From Methylomicrobium sp. wino1 (GTDB lineage: Bacteria; Pseudomonadota; Gammaproteobacteria; Methylococcales; Methylomonadaceae), in the NCBI RefSeq assembly GCF_003932755.1, contig NZ_CP024202.1, positions 2,046,001 to 2,110,000 on the forward strand: a stretch of 64,000 bases of DNA. Reading direction: 5' to 3'. A program made the translations under genes and the position numbers. This document shows positions 62,943-64,000 of this stretch, piece by piece (the stretch's first letter is position 1; each line of letters opens with the position of its first letter). The notes under the pieces are model-generated. The model searched no databases and was not told the DNA's origin. It worked only from the letters and a program-made list of their open reading frames with translations.

Positions 62943-64000
62943 ATGTTAAGTAAACATACCCCATCCAAACTGCCTGTTACGGTTCTGTCCGGTTTTTTAG
63001 GGGCCGGTAAAACCACCTTGCTCAATCATATTCTGACTAATCGGGACAATCTTAAGATCGCTGTGATCGTCAACGATATGAGCGAAGTCAATATCGATGC
63101 CGCGACGGTCAAGAACGAGATCGAACTCAACCGTTCCGAGGAAAAATTGGTCGAAATGAGCAACGGCTGCATCTGTTGCACGCTGCGCGAGGATTTGCTT
63201 GTCGAAGTCGGACAAATGGCTCGCGAAGGCCGTTTCGATTATTTGTTGATCGAATCGACCGGTATCGCCGAGCCGATGCCGATCGCCGAAACTTTCACGT
63301 TTCGCGATGAAGAAGGTCGTAGCCTATCCGATATCGCACGGCTCGACACGTTGGTGACCGTGGTCGATGCGGTCAATTTCATGCGCGATTACATGGAAGC
63401 TCAATCGTTGAAGGAAATCGAAGCCGAATTGGGCGATGACGACGAACGTAACATCGCCGATCTCTTGGTCGATCAAATCGAGTTCAGCAATGTCATTCTG
63501 ATTTCCAAGGTCGACCTGATCAGCCGAGACGAACTGGCCAATTTGACCGGAATACTGACTCATTTGAATCCCGATGCGGAAATAATCCCGATGATCATGG
63601 GGCAAGCCCCGCTCGCCAAAATTTTGAATACCGGCCGATTCGACTTCGACAAAGCGTCGCAGGCACCCGGCTGGCTACAGGAAATGCGCGGGTCGCATAC
63701 GCCCGAAACCGAAGAGTACGGCATCGCCAGTTTTGTCTATCATGCCCGTCGCCCGTTTCATCCGGGGCGTTTCTATGATTATCTCCACTACGGCGATTGG
63801 AATAACGGCACGCTGTTGCGCTCGAAAGGTTTCTTTTGGCTGGCGTCCAGGCCCGAATGGGTCGGTACTTGGTCGCAAGCCGGCGGCATCATGCAGCACG
63901 GCTGTGCGGGCCGCTGGTGGGCGTCGGTGCCGAAAAGCGAATGGCCCGAAGCCTATAAAGCCGATATCGAAACGCAGTGGCAGCCGCCGTTCGGCGATTG
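62943..64000 (+). CDS. COG0523 (CobW/ZigA-like) GTPase metallochaperone, cut by window edge
   Basis: At least 352 residues; the end lies outside the window. P-loop [16 protein letters not shown] (about 17), CxCC metal motif [12 protein letters not shown] (about 75-81), [13 protein letters not shown] and [12 protein letters not shown] (G4). The C-terminal CobW_C domain starts around [21 protein letters not shown] Zur-like operator at 62898 points to low-zinc induction, so this is a likely zinc chaperone (ZigA-type) and not the cobalt chelatase accessory protein. Confidence 0.93.
   Translation, partial: MLSKHTPSKLPVTVLSGFLGAGKTTLLNHILTNRDNLKIAVIVNDMSEVNIDAATVKNEIELNRSEEKLVEMSNGCICCTLREDLLVEVGQMAREGRFDYLLIESTGIAEPMPIAETFTFRDEEGRSLSDIARLDTLVTVVDAVNFMRDYMEAQSLKEIEAELGDDDERNIADLLVDQIEFSNVILISKVDLISRDELANLTGILTHLNPDAEIIPMIMGQAPLAKILNTGRFDFDKASQAPGWLQEMRGSHTPETEEYGIASFVYHARRPFHPGRFYDYLHYGDWNNGTLLRSKGFFWLASRPEWVGTWSQAGGIMQHGCAGRWWASVPKSEWPEAYKADIETQWQPPFGD

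Overview
The window looks like a chromosomal segment of a gammaproteobacterium. Protein flavour (aerobic-route lower-ligand genes with bluB, a TreS-maltokinase fusion, TusD/TusC, TamA/TamB, MltF, Bpt/Aat) and the very high density of small palindromic and MITE-like repeats suggest a type I methanotroph (Methylococcaceae, Methylomicrobium/Methylotuvimicrobium-like). No methane-oxidation gene is present, so that placement is an inference. No rRNA, tRNA, CRISPR array, prophage or transposase gene was recognised.

Layout. Positions 1-11631 (minus strand) carry a late-cobalamin operon in transcription order cobD, cbiB, a ThrB-type kinase, bluB, cobT, then cobS, cobC and cobQ (cut by the window edge). 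Between cobT and cobS lies about 5 kb of accessory DNA: a HicBA pair, two decayed toxin-antitoxin remnants, a two-gene module (ImmA/IrrE-like protein plus a small conserved partner), a small membrane protein followed by an integron attC-like site, and a DUF29 gene. Two MITE-like elements sit exactly at operon gene borders. From 11.9 to 31 kb come a BT1/MFS-like transporter, a rhodanese lipoprotein, two perfect 7-bp tandem arrays (25 and 30 units), an orphan TolC-family protein, TreS-maltokinase, a very large FAD/FeS oxidoreductase, the N-degron enzymes Bpt and Aat, TrxB, a DUF2959 lipoprotein, RF3 and TusD/TusC. From 31 to 45 kb come an AMIN-domain outer-membrane barrel and a LolA-like protein, a divergent MarR/DUF2024 pair with a clear operator and a leader terminator, a Cys-rich secreted protein next to an SLC13 transporter, a methyltransferase, ProA and a YgjP-like peptidase. 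From 45 to 64 kb come an HDOD-GAF-GGDEF protein, a ceramidase-like membrane protein, MltB, MltF, TamA/TamB, a glycine-heptad lipoprotein, and a zinc-uptake pair (ZnuD-like receptor and COG0523 GTPase) that share a near-identical Zur-like operator.

The most unusual feature is non-coding. At least eleven dispersed elements with different ends (families A1, A2, A3 and C) carry the same GC-rich core, which folds as a long outer stem enclosing two hairpins. Family C copies are flanked by 10-11 bp target duplications, family A1 has about 26-bp inverted ends, and a third, 65-bp palindromic element (B) is nested in this core at one locus and apparently at a second. The retention of one structured core by elements with different ends is the best candidate here for something undescribed.
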